A stretch of 64,000 bases of DNA from positions 62,636,442-62,700,441 of the forward strand of contig CM055094.1 in NCBI GenBank assembly GCA_029204225.1, in the 5' to 3' direction. Shown piece after piece: positions 10,920 to 24,617 of the stretch (the stretch's first letter is position 1; every line of letters starts with the position of its first letter). The notes below the pieces were generated by a model, which was not told the origin of the DNA, ran no database searches, and saw only the letters and a list, made by a program, of their open reading frames with translations. The stretch is from Diphasiastrum complanatum. Lineage: Eukaryota; Streptophyta; Lycopodiopsida; Lycopodiales; Lycopodiaceae. The translations under genes and the position numbers were made by a program.

Positions 10920-11048
10920 TATATATATATATATATATATTAAATAATCAATATATTAAAATATTATGGTACTGCGGATCAGTATGGATCCGCGGTACCA
11001 CTGTGGATCTGCGGTACCGGGATCCGCGGATCCTGGTACCGCTGGATC
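10920..11048. repeat. hAT right end: TA run and palindromic repeats
   Basis: A TA run at 10921-10941, an AT-rich stretch, then GGATCCGCGG/GCGGTACC units to 11048, followed by TATATATA. This mirrors the left end at 5507-5640. Confidence 0.7.
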
Positions 11049-11160
11049 TATATATACAGTTTTTTTTTTGGCACGATTTTGCTCTCAGAATCACTTTTCT
11101 GGGCAACTATGATTGGGCCTTTCCCTTGGGTGATAGGTGCTAGGTTAGTTACTTGACACT

Positions 11161-13172
11161 TGTCAAGAACATGCAATTAGGATTTCCCTATGTATAGTGT
11201 TTTCCTTTGTAATTTATTAATGTTTGATTTTCCATTTTGAGAGCTTGTGATGATGATAACTATGGTGATTTTGATGCAATCTACATGGTGCACTAGATCA
11301 AATTATAAAATAATTCAAAGATGGCTTCAGAGTTGCAAGAAGTTGCAAGTGTGTACAATTCAAAGAAGCTATTCGATAGCTTTTTCTTGCCACGTAGGCT
11401 CCATCAATTCCTTTGAGAGGTTTCAATAATTGATTTGCAGTGGGTAGAGAATTTAGCATTTCAAGGAACTGCTTATGGTGGCTAGGGGTTTGAAAACTAG
11501 AAAAGTCACGAATCTTTCTCTATAAGTGATGGAATTAGGCACTGTAAATTGCTTAGGGTTGCTCTATTGAGGCCAAGCAAATGCAAGAAGGCAGGGGTCA
11601 GCCATCAAAGCAATGAGGGAGCAATACAATTTTAGGATATGGAGGTTATGGTGAGCCAGGGTTTCAGTAGAGAAAACCTATGATCTTTCTTTGTAGAATA
11701 GCTTATTGGAAGTTGTAAGATATTGTTGGCAAGCGCCCTAGCAGGCAAGCAAGAGCCATAGCAGCGTGAGGTGGTTGCCAGACAGCAATGGATAGCCAGG
11801 AATAACATAGAGTGTTCCAGAATTTCCAATATGGCCATCGCTGAAAAGTCAGGGTTTCTAGGAGAGATGGAGGTTGCGAGCAGTTCGCACAACGAACCGA
11901 AGTGGCATGTAGCATATAGATCCAGTGGCCGCAAGGAGTTGATATGATGGGATGACATGTTAATAGCCACAGGACTAGCGGGCCAAGGGATGGATCAACA
12001 GAGGATGTCGCTATGGTTTAGGACCACAAGATTGTGATTGACTACTGGATTGGGCCTGAAGGGCACCGAAGGGGAGAATTGAAAAATCTTTATTTAAATT
12101 TTTCCTTGGGAAGGGCAGTGAACAGACTTGACACTTAAAGTCACAGTTCTTCATTAAAAGAGCTTCAATATGAAATTTCAATAAAAAATGCAAGGATTTT
12201 CTAGTGTAGATCTAGTTTGGACTATCTTTGGCTATATGGCGCACCGAATTTGGCCAAATAAGAGTCAAATGAGGCTCTGAAATTTTTTTAGCAAAGTTAG
12301 TAGACAGAGAATTGACATCATTGACGGAGAAATGCATTTTGGAGATCTTTTATCACCATTCTTATGCATGGAATGCAGGTGACCAATTGATGTGCTACTT
12401 TGTTTCTCTATTGCCATAAGGCCAAATTGGAGGCAATTTTTCGCTGTTTTTTGGCAACAGGGCAGTATGTTGTGGCATTATCCTAGTGGGAGCACTCTGG
12501 GATACTTTTTGGTGAAGTTGGAAGTGTTTTAAAGTGGTAATTGCACAGTTAAGATGAATGGGAGTAGAATGTGTTGGAGAAAGCTAGTTTTCGGCAACTA
12601 CATTGTAGTAGTGCATTCTGGGTACTCATAATTGGCAAAGTTTTGAGGGGGCAAGCAATTCCAAGTGAGAGGGAGGTATGGTATGCCAGTTATGGGTGGA
12701 AAATTCTTGTAATTACAACTTTTGGAGTTGAAACTAGCCAAGGCCATGTGACGCATGGGATGAAAAATGGGTCAATAGTCACACTCAAGAAGATTGTGGA
12801 GAATGGTAAGTGTGAAGATTTACGGGATTTGCAGTTGGAAAGTCAATCTGATTCAATTCATTGCAGTTGTGGAGCAATGTATCAAGTGTATCATGAAGGA
12901 GATATACTTCAATTGTCAACTTGGAGTAAGTCAAGTCAATTTGCCATATTAGTATTGTGTCAGAGATGCAAATCTAGTGTTGGATGGCACGGGTCACTTG
13001 GTTGGAGCCATGGAAGATCTCACAGGTTCACTAGAGGGGATATTGTCAAGGACATGCAATTAGAATTTTCCTATGTATAGTGTTTTCCTTTGTGATTCAT
13101 TAACTTTTGCTTTGCCGCTTTGAGGACTTGTGATGGGATGATGCTAATGTAATTTGTGTACTGCACTAGATC
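11161..13172 (+). mobile_element. Candidate small terminal-repeat retroelement
   Basis: Direct repeats of about 130-145 bp stand at 11161-11303 and 13044-13172. Both begin TGTCAAG(A/G)ACATGCAATTAG and share CCCTATGTATAG- or CCTATGTATAG-type sequence and CACTAGATC. A purine tract, AGAGGGGATAT, sits just before the right copy, like a polypurine tract. No standard primer-binding site follows the left copy. The inner 1.7 kb has one ORF (12571-13080, plus, 169 codons) with no recognised domain; the rest is broken. A TRIM-like or heavily deleted LTR element is the best guess. Confidence 0.45.
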
Positions 13173-13886
13173 TTGATTATTCGGTACTTTTAATTGATGT
13201 GCCCTAGATTTTGTAGACCACAAGGGCATAAGGAGTACGTTAGGTTGTTCCATGTTGGAACTAACAAAGGGAGCCTGCACTTTGTTGCACATAATAGCTT
13301 GATAGCAAAAGGCAATCACGTGCACTTCAAAATAGTGCCACAAAATTTCCTTGATATATATATTTTTTACATAAAAACACAAATATACGCTTTTGATCCT
13401 ACTAGAAACTAAAAAAAGTATTTTGATGTGGCTAATTTATATTTGGATATAGTGAAGCAAAGTTATATCATGAAACATATGTATGAGACCTTTAATGATC
13501 AATACATGCATAGTTTCTTTTACGACATACCAAAATGCCATTCATCAATATTTTTTGCATGAGGCAAACCTTAGACTATAATGTGACACAAGAATTAAGT
13601 AGATATTTTGGTGTGGTAAGTTGAGGAAAAGAACTAAAAACAAAAGCTAGATTTTGTTGAATCTTAAGCGTAGACTATTAGTTGCAAGGGTTAGCCTCTA
13701 GGTAGCTAATTGACTCAAAATTCTACATTTGACAAGAAATTCTAATTGCGTCATGTGGTAATGGTATGTGGTAATGGTGCAAGTTTGAAGGATTTACTTA
13801 GAAATGTCATAGATCTTATAGGATTCATGATAACATAATAGCACTTTTGGATAGTTGAAATAAATTATAAGTATCCCAAATCTTAC

Positions 13887-14006
13887 TCGTTTCACAAAAT
13901 CACGTCCATTCGAATCTGTGTAGAACTCTCCTACACTTGAGATGTTTGTACGAAGTTTTGTAACAAGCTCTTTTCCTAGTTCATCTTCAATTGGAATCGG
14001 CCCCAC
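13887..14006 (-). CDS. Alpha-mannosidase (GH38) exon with FYTDSNGRDF
   Basis: The exon has 40 codons in phase 0, with acceptor TTGTACAG and donor GTAAGA. It encodes VGPIPIEDELGKELVT and GEFYTDSNGRDFVKR. The FYTDSNGRDF string is characteristic of lysosomal/vacuolar acid alpha-mannosidases; Golgi mannosidase II has a different sequence here. The enzyme removes alpha-linked mannose from N-glycans and free oligosaccharides in lytic vacuoles or the apoplast. This exon lies in the C-terminal beta-sandwich half, not the catalytic barrel. It joins in frame to the exon at 15422-15469 upstream and 3877-3942 downstream, across a 9.9-kb intron. No stop or frameshift is seen. Confidence 0.92.
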
Positions 14007-15180
14007 CTGTACAATGAAAAACTTTAAAATGAGCAAATTGACTATTTTCTATCCAAGAGCATGCTAGATTTAAAGTCAAATTAGAGAATAAAGTTTTAGA
14101 TACCACATGGCAAATCTTAATGTTTTAGGTCGAGTACAACAATTCAAACATTATCCATCTCCTTAATGAGCTATCATTTTATATTACAAGTGCAAGGTTG
14201 AAAATTATTCTATGCCATTTAAGAACTAGCTATGTATTCACCATAAGCAAAGCACAATGAACTTTGCTAGGTAAAACAAGGAATTTATACAAACTTGAAG
14301 TGGTACCATAAAGGGATTTTTAGCTTATTAATAGCCTAGGTGTATACTAAATTTGAACATGACAATAACATGATCTAAGGTCATTTTAAAAAAAAAGACC
14401 TTACCTCATTGGTGAAAACACAAGGGGTATCCCATGTGACACAAGGGGTATCAATTTTGGACTTAGAATAACAAGGGCTCGTAAGTGGCTTTTGCTAGGG
14501 ACTATAAACCTTTTTCTAGTAATGTAGAAACCTGTTGTTCAATCTCAGCTAGTTCATACTTGGACATGCAATATGGAGCATGAGAAGTCAGTATTGTGCT
14601 CGGAATACGGTCAATGAGGTGATTGATATCCCACAGTGGAGACAACTTTGGGGGATTTGAAAGTACGTGACCATACACTTGAAAGCATGACCATACACGT
14701 ATGCCAAATGATAGGCTGCCCGAGGACACCATCCTCTAGCATATGTATCTCATGTGACTTTCACTTACAAATGCATAATAGAACTACATGAGAAGTCTTT
14801 GAGAGGCTCCTACCAAGTTGCTAATCATTATCTGTGTACTCTAAAGAGGGTGAGAATTGGCCATGTCCACACACAGTGTATGGGGAGCAGCTTGTGGCTC
14901 AATCCATTGTTGAGGTGCAACACGATTGCTTAAAGAAAATTTGTGCTATAGGTACCGATTAGTGCCATCGACACTTTGTCATCAAGCACCTAAAGTGTGA
15001 TGTCATGGAACCCTACTGCGAACCCATGTGGCATAAGTGAGCTAAGCAAGGCACTTTGCACTATCCTGAAGTGAAGCCTTTGCGGTTGCAATGTCTTCAC
15101 AAATAAACAACTTTAACTCATTTGTATCATCAACATCATGTAAGAAACATGCACGCTACGCATGTGAAAAGTGATGGTAG

Positions 15181-15211
<31 letters not shown>

Positions 15212-15421
15212 AGAAAAAACCATGACGTTTAGTCATTGTGTCATCATTAAAAGCCAAGATCACAACAAGCTATAATTTTGTAATGTTTATCATGTTTTTT
15301 GCTACATGTAACTCAAGAGTTTTCCACCACAAAAATGAACATATGAGCAATTTCAATGAGTTTTGAAATATGCACAAAGGAAGGTATATGAGTTAGATGA
15401 CGATTCACGAGATTGACCTAC
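14007..15421 (-). other. Alpha-mannosidase intron, 1.4 kb
   Basis: A GT-AG intron containing a decayed gypsy RT scrap (14450-14735) and a CA microsatellite (15181-15209). I see nothing else in it. Confidence 0.75.
14450..14735 (-). pseudogene. Decayed gypsy fragment upstream of RT
   Basis: The minus-strand frame reads LSPLWDINHLIDRIP, then YCMSKYELAEIE and TLLEKGL. This is the conserved stretch between protease and RT in Ty3/gypsy Pol (compare the segment around 56740-56870). The frame breaks on both sides and nothing more of the element is seen. It is older than the other gypsy copies. Confidence 0.6.
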
Positions 15422-15469
15422 CACAAACTCGACTTCCACATGCTCTGAAGTCTTCACGAGCCTAACAAC
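15422..15469 (-). CDS. Alpha-mannosidase (GH38) exon, 16 codons
   Basis: A 48-bp phase 0 exon with acceptor GTATGCAG and donor GTAGGT. It encodes VVRLVKTSEHVEVEFV, matching the strand before the VGPIP block in plant GH38 enzymes. This is a very short exon that homology to its neighbours makes secure. Confidence 0.88.
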
Positions 15470-18329
15470 CTGCATACATCCATATAAAGTATACTTCAGA
15501 AAACAATAACAATCTATGCTACTTTTCTTTTATAAAAGCTTGTTTTAAAAGACTAGTAGGAGAAGAAAATTATTTCTAATATTCATGAAAATTGTTAGAA
15601 AATTTTTCTTTGATCAAATCACATATGACCACAAAGCCTTTGGTAGCAAACGACAATTCATGGAACAAACAAAATCTTTTTTGTTGATTCTAAGTTCTAA
15701 CTCTCATGAATACCACCCACGAAGCATGTTCAAATTTAAGACATTCCATGCTTCAAACTAAACTATTTTGTTGCCACTTGTTACAAAGCATAAACGAGCT
15801 AAACATTTTTGCATTTTGCAGCAATCAATATAGACATTGCTTTAGTGATTTGACATTTATGCAAATACTGTTTGATATTATAACGTTGCTTGAATGCATG
15901 GAGTTATGAACATTTTCATAGGAAATTATGCAATAATTGAACACTTCCATCTAAATTGCCGTCTTCGTCAATCTTGAATTGAACTATCCACAACCAACAA
16001 TGCCCAACGTTTTAGACCTACCAAGAGAGACTTCCTCTAAGACCCCCCTTGTATTTACAGTCGTGGTCTTAAATTAGGGTTAGACAACCACTTCTAAGGC
16101 CCCTTGTAAAAGTTCCCATAGGCATAATAAACAAAATGTCTGAGAAGATGTCACAAAATGTAGTGGACGGGGTCCCCAATATGTGGGTTTTGGGTGGGCA
16201 TCAACTCAATTACTTACTGCACATTTTGACATAAGGAAGCCAACTTGACTATCTAATCACAAGCAACCTACAAATCACTGCTTGAAGACGTAGCATCCTG
16301 TTGCCATGTGTAGTTTCAATTCTTGAACTTTAAGGGAGTCATTTTCCAAATGAGAAAGTAGCTCATTTGTGATGTCATGAGGTAAATAACCCTTCCACTA
16401 GATAGGATATTGCTAAATCATCAAGAATGTTGCATCTCCAAATATAGTCTTCCATGTCTTTCCTCATGTTGGGCCACTAACAAACCTACTTTTAGATTTC
16501 CAGAAATTTTTTCCATTCCCACTTGGCTTGTGATAGCATTACCATGAGCCTTTTAAACTAATTCTTGTGCTTAATATTGGATCTTGTAATATCCAACTAT
16601 TAACCCCTTGTTCCGAGGAACCCCTTTTTGGTGTAGATATGCGAGCATTTCTTGATAAGTATTAGTCGTTGACGTTAATTTGTCTCTCCATCTAGCAAAT
16701 ATAATGATTTTGATTATAGCACCTCTAGCATTAAGTAAGAACGTTTGCAGCCTGTTGAGGCTCTTGTTTGTATACAACTTTCATATTGTGTTGCCATTGT
16801 TATAACTTGTGTTTACAGGCTACCCAAATTGATGTCAATTCTAAGTAAATCCCAACGTGGTGAACAACCCCTTTTCAATGGTGATAAATTGTGGCTCTCC
16901 ATTGAAAATTACCTCTACTTGGAGAATACCTCCCAATGAATCTGACTCTTTGGCTTTCAAGTCTACTAAAATTTGTTCTTGTTTCTATTGTGTTTGACCA
17001 TCTTGGAGTCTAACCTAAAGAAAAACATTACATCGACTTGTCAATAGTGCAAGTCATCAAACATAACCACCATAACTATAGTGTCTCTTCCTAAAACTAA
17101 AGGAATTTATTGGCAGTTTCTTATGATAGGAGGCCACGAGATGCTCCAAAATCGATCAAAAGTTGCACGCACGGCCCACCATAATTGACTAGAGACCCAA
17201 AAAACTTGTCATTCTTAAGTCATACCCGATCTACTTCTAATCCTTATGTGTTAATTTCTCAGTTGTACTTTATATTTATATGTATTTGATGATGAATTGA
17301 AATTGCGACATTGGAACGTATTTTGTCATTGTGGAGATCAACATTTGTGAACAAAATTTCCTCCATAATATCGTTCTTCCAAGTAGTCACCTAGCATAAC
17401 AACTCTCTTTGACATGAACTATGAATCTCCTTGAATACTTCGGGGTGATAATGTTGAACATGATTCTTATATACCCACCCCTTTGACCTGATTTGGTACC
17501 ATTCTCTTATGTGTTAAATTCTCAGTTGTACATGTATTTGATGATGAATTGAAATAGTGACATTGGAACGTATTTTGTCATTGTGGAGATCAACATATTT
17601 AAACAAAATTTCCCCCATAATATCATTCTTCCAAGTAGTCGTCTAGCATAACAACTCTCTTTGACATGAATTGTGAATCTCCTTGAATACTTTGGGGTGA
17701 TAATGTTGAACATGATTCCTTTCTACCCCTTTGACCTGATATGGTACCATTCTCCACAGTTGCTGTCTCATCATCTCTTGCTTGGTTCGGATTTTGACAT
17801 TGTTAATATAAAGTTTCATACCATACTTCGATAATCTTTTGACTCCTCTGCCAGTTTCGAGATGAAAATAGTTCACCTCTCTAGTACTTCTTCAAGGTAC
17901 GCATTGTTATATAAAACATCAAGAATGTAGCAATATGATATTGCCCTTAATACTTCAAAGCAATGCTACTAATTTTGAAAGTTTAGTGAAAGGGCTTAAT
18001 AATCTTGGACTTTAGCTTCCCTTGATAGTGTTTGAAGATATTTTTACACAAACCATTTTCATATTATTGCAATCCAAAATGGAAATTTGAGATTGTTGTG
18101 ATGCTTGAGTCTAGAAAATACGTCGATTTGTTGTCTATATGTACTATTGATCATATTTCTACTTTTCACAAGAGCAGTCAATAGAATGGAATGCTATGAA
18201 GTAGCTTATACCTAAACCACTAAAAAAATGCATGTTTCATCATTGGATGCAATTTCTACATTCTTAGAAAACAACTCACCAAGGTTCAAAAATTTTGTTG
18301 ATCTAAGCATGATCAGCTAAGAAACTTAC
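15470..18329 (-). other. Alpha-mannosidase intron, 2.9 kb
   Basis: A GT-AG intron, AT-rich. It contains a tandem duplication (17247-17756) and, at 16370-17180 on the minus strand, faint gypsy-like traces: a protease-like LLIDFGAS string near 17160 and a WKGY string near 16385. The last identification is weak. Confidence 0.6.
17247..17756. repeat. Tandem direct duplication, about 260-bp units
   Basis: Bases from about 17247 to 17510 are repeated at about 17511-17756. Both copies share GTATTTGATGATGAATTGAA, GTCATTGTGGAGATCAACAT and TGATAATGTTGAACATGATT, with scattered substitutions and small indels. Confidence 0.85.
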
Positions 18330-18401
18330 TTGGAAAACCCACGGAGAGATTTCTTGATGAATTTCATCAACCAAAGTGCCTCTGATAACCTTCAAAGGTG
18401 C
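18330..18401 (-). CDS. Alpha-mannosidase (GH38) exon, 24 codons
   Basis: A 72-bp phase 0 exon with acceptor ACTTTTCAG and donor GTAAGT. It encodes APLKVIRGTLVDEIHQEISP then WVFQ, matching the conserved RG.L.DE.HQ.I..W block of GH38. It is separated from the next upstream exon by only 242 bp, in contrast with the giant intron before that. Confidence 0.9.
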
Positions 18402-18643
18402 CTGAAAAGTTACAACATGTATGCATATGCTTCTGTAACAGTGTAAAGATTGCATTGAGCATAGATGAGTCATACTATATGAAACTCAATACTCAATACT
18501 TAAAGCGAAGTTAACACTAAAACCATTTTAAAGAAATTCATCGACTTAAATAAGGGCTATTCGGTTTTTGATGATTAAGCTAATATAGTACCATCTTTGA
18601 AACAAATCAAAATGCATGAGAAAGTGTGTATTCAGACACTCAC

Positions 18644-18712
18644 ATAGTTATCAGGGTCTTGAATAGGGAAACAAGTTGAAGAGTTAGGGCGGAAAATATA
18701 AGCTCCAGATGC
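18644..18712 (-). CDS. Alpha-mannosidase (GH38) exon with ASGAYIFRPN
   Basis: A 69-bp phase 0 exon with acceptor TACTGCAG and donor GTGAGT. It begins ASGAYIFRPNSS, a hallmark string of lysosomal-type alpha-mannosidases, and ends DPDNY. Its upstream partner exon is at 61198-61272, so the intron before it is about 42.5 kb. Confidence 0.92.
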
Positions 18713-19834
18713 CTGCAGTAAAGATGTAACTTAGTTAAAATAAATGATTAAATGGCCATGAATGATCATAAAATTACATGAGACAAGAAGCAAATGTAAC
18801 TGGAATTGATCATATGAAGAAACATATGTACCGTTCTAATGGGGTCATGGGGTGTAGATTTTAGACATTGATTTTTGGGGCCTTTACGATATCATTTAAG
18901 AATCTTCACTTTCATCGCATAGACTATGCACATAAAATATGCACAACATAAAGCTTCCAAGAATAATACTGCCCCATAATAAAAGCTTGCACTCTAGCAT
19001 TTTAACGCTCATATGAAGAAAAGAGATTTAATATAGCATTATGGAGTTGCTACATCTACCTTTATAAGTGGTCAAATTAATCTTGTCAAGAATCCTGAAA
19101 TGTCTTTCACCTTGGTAGAGGCAAATGCGGCACATGCATATGTACTCTTGCATAGTCAATTGGCTACCTGATTACAAGGGGTAGAAATGCAACCATTTTG
19201 AGGCAAATAGAGATTTTAGTTTGCATGGATACCATATATGTGGCAAGAGTGTTAGAACTTTATGTCACCGATATGTTAGAACTTTACGTCATCAATATCA
19301 ATAGTAAAAAGCTATTAGATAAGTCAACCTCATGAGCTTAGAACTTGTAAGCCAGGATGCTTTTGTTGCACAAGCTCTAAGTTGATCTTCCCTATTTTTG
19401 ATTGTAGATCTAATGCCAATTCAAGAAAAAGCACCATTGCTTCCTTCCTATAGGTGGTAAGAGCAGCCCTCAAGCACCCAAACAACCTAATAAAAATCCA
19501 AGACACTTCAGCATGTAGTTAAGAGTAATAGTAGTTCAAGATAACTATTTGGACCTTAGGTCAAAACAATAATGACTACATTTGGACCTTAATGTTGCCA
19601 AGCTGGTTATCCTAGATCCCTAACCTGGTATGGACATTTATTAGGGTAATTAATGATTGAAGTGATATCATTAAGTTCCCAAAATATGGCATTGACTTAT
19701 CATTTCAAAAAGCTTAACTTAACAACCTTGATGTATATAAATATGCATATGAGACTCATTGAAACTGTTCATTCATTACAAACTAGCATAGCTCAGATTG
19801 GGTTTGTTTAGGCTTGAACAAAAGAATTGTCATA

Positions 19835-19836
<2 letters not shown>

Positions 19837-19887
<51 letters not shown>
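19837..19887. repeat. (TC)n microsatellite
   Basis: About 51 bp of uninterrupted TC at the left edge of a LINE fragment. The homologous LINE at 22082-22110 has a short pyrimidine-rich stretch at the same place, so the run probably grew from it. Confidence 0.97.
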
Positions 19888-19889
<2 letters not shown>

Positions 19890-20767
19890 ACTATCTCATG
19901 GACTTCAGTTTATATTGGGCCAGTTTCGAGTGTCATACACAGTGGGATTTCCAGTTTTTCCACACTCTCGCCTCAGGATTATCTCATAGACTTCGGTTTA
20001 TACTAGGCCAGTTCCGACTGTCTTCACACCATTTGGCGATTGAGACTGGGCGCTTCTAGGGTACCCCACGAGAGGAGCGGCTTTGTCAGTTATGTTCAGT
20101 ATCTATGGTCGAGTCAGAGGAGCATTTCCTATTCACATGTCCAGTTTTCTATGAGATCGGAGGGCGGTATCATTGCCATTTTCATCAGACACTAGTTACA
20201 TTGCGGTCCCTCATCTCATATGAGGACCCCCGATGTGTGGCACTTATGATATGTGAGATGTCCCTCTTGCGTCAGGACCTATGTCAGACAGCTCAACATA
20301 CCTATCCAGACACACAATCTCAGATTACATTCTTCTTCTCTCGCAGGAGATCACGTCTTGGTGCAGACATGACTGACAACGATTGCGACGACATTCCCAG
20401 ACCTAGGATGCAGAGACGACGCACCACCCTGCCTCAGGCATTGTACGCCACACCAGACCTCCTACACAGAGACGCACTATACATGCTCATGTTCACAGAC
20501 GACATCAGAGGGCTCCAGCGCTTCCTCATGTTATAGCTCGCATCACATCCTTTTACAGCGTCAACACAGACCTAACATCTTGACATGGATACATATGACT
20601 ATTATGCACAGGCATTCACATTTATGTATTTATCTTTGTTTGCACTAGATGTTTTTCTTTATTACAGTTTTGGAGTGGTCTTATACGCTCCCATGGTTAC
20701 CACATACTTGACATGTACTTCATTAGTCTTATATGCCTTTTGGCATGGAAAAGACATTAATAAAGCT
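19888..20767 (+). pseudogene. LINE copy A, C-terminal coding and 3' UTR
   Basis: Plus strand. RFILGQFRLSSHHLAIETG is followed by the LINE C-terminal zinc-binding motif CQLC...EEHFLFTC (CX2C...HX4C) and a basic tail, ending at TAG 20536. About 230 bp of 3' UTR follow, ending AATAAAGCT at 20767. The same 3' UTR occurs in reverse at 42418-42550. Everything 5' of the RT tail is missing, typical of 5'-truncated LINE insertions. One frame break lies near 20058. Confidence 0.8.
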
Positions 20768-23766
<2,999 letters not shown>

Positions 23767-23839
23767 CACGGGTGCGGGCCGCGTGTTGGGATCCCACCCC
23801 CAACCGCCTAGCCACCCGCAGACCCCTCATCCCCAAAAC

Positions 23840-23976
23840 TGGTACCAGGGGATAGGAGCCAATGTGCAACAACAGTTTATAAGCAGGAGGAACCTTCCTG
23901 AGGACCCCAACGCATGCAGGAAGTCGCATAGACATGCAGGCGAACTGTGCGTCGCTTGACAACACAGCCCTGCAAC
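23840..23976 (+). repeat. Direct repeat, left copy (end of X)
   Basis: About 137 bp, GGTACCAGGGGATAGGAG to CAGCCCTGCAAC, recur in the same orientation at 36817-36952 with a few differences, although the neighbouring primer-binding sites and LTRs are inverted relative to each other. Confidence 0.85.
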
Positions 23977-24020
23977 ACCCCCACTCAAGCAAGCACAGTC
24001 AAAAGTACCTCCCCCCACTG

Positions 24021-24076
24021 GCTCTGATACCATGTTATAATCACAAATCATAGTAGCGGAATAGAGAAAGAGAGAG
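24021..24076 (-). repeat. X LTR (minus copy), outer 44 bp, plus primer site
   Basis: On the minus strand the LTR end GATTATAACA is followed directly by TGGTATCAGAGC (24021-24032), the initiator Met-tRNA complement. The LTR is interrupted at 24076 by gypsy 2 and resumes at 30438. Confidence 0.85.
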
Positions 24077-24541
24077 AGTTATGATCAAAATCTCAGGTGT
24101 TGAATCAATGAAGCATAAAAGACAGCAATAGACTAAAGCCCTACAAGCAATAGACAAGACAATAGGTTCTCCCACGAAGAGCCCAAGCAATACCAATCAA
24201 TAATCTGAAAAATGAGTGTACAAATGCCCCTATAAATACCCTACCAATGAACCCTAAAATAGGAATTCAAAAGTAAAGGGAGGCAAAATGTGGAGGGAAA
24301 ATAGTGCGCCCTCCTACGGGCCCCCACTCCACATATAACCATATAATAAGGGCCCAAGGCCAGTCAATGTCATAAAAAAGGACCCAGTGCGGGTCATAAG
24401 CATATAAAAAGGCTCTGGGGCCTATACATGACTAATATAAAATGCGTAACCAAAAATATACATAACCAACAGTAAATGTAAAGAGGCCTGCAGAATATAT
24501 GCAGAGTAGCCCAGTAGGCCTGTATCCTGTAGTCCGTAACT
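24077..24541 (-). repeat. Gypsy 2 3' LTR
   Basis: 465 bp, bounded on the internal side by a purine-rich tract (minus GCCAGGGAG) that serves as polypurine tract, and on the outside by GAGAG. Confidence 0.92.
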
Positions 24542-24617
24542 CTCCCTGGCTATAAAGAACATTGCCCCCAATGTAGGCAAAATAAGATAAGAACCAGTGC
24601 CAGAGAAAAATACTGCA

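Larger units (their letters stand above)
5540..11048 (-). mobile_element. hAT-superfamily DNA transposon, decayed
   Basis: About 5.5 kb is bounded by matching structures. Each end has a TA run next to a cluster of GGTACCGCGG-type palindromic subterminal repeats (5541-5640 and 10986-11048), followed inward by AT-rich sequence and AAAACCCCT. TATATATA flanks both sides and could be the 8-bp target duplication usual for hAT, but low complexity prevents proof. Terminal inverted repeats are short and imperfect. Inside are a BED/hAT transposase on the minus strand and a small ORF on the plus strand. The element sits in an alpha-mannosidase intron, with the transposase in the host-gene direction. Exact ends are uncertain by a few bases. 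Confidence 0.75.
3943..13886 (-). other. Alpha-mannosidase intron, 9.9 kb, with hAT
   Basis: This GT-AG intron lies between the exons at 13887-14006 and 3877-3942. It holds the hAT element (5540-11048) and the terminal-repeat element (11161-13172). The remainder (3943-5500, 11060-11160, 13173-13886) is AT-rich and I see no coding motif in it. Confidence 0.75.

Noticed and set aside
15181-15209. CRISPR-like array or regulatory element at the CA run
   Set aside because: It is a plain dinucleotide microsatellite with no spacer structure.
16370-17180. A second chromodomain gypsy element in the 2.9-kb intron
   Set aside because: Only a protease-like and a WKGY-like string are visible with broken frames; too weak to list as an element, so mentioned only in the intron entry.
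23838-23976. A tRNA-like or small RNA gene in the 137-bp direct repeat
   Set aside because: No cloverleaf, A/B box pair or terminator could be recognised by eye.
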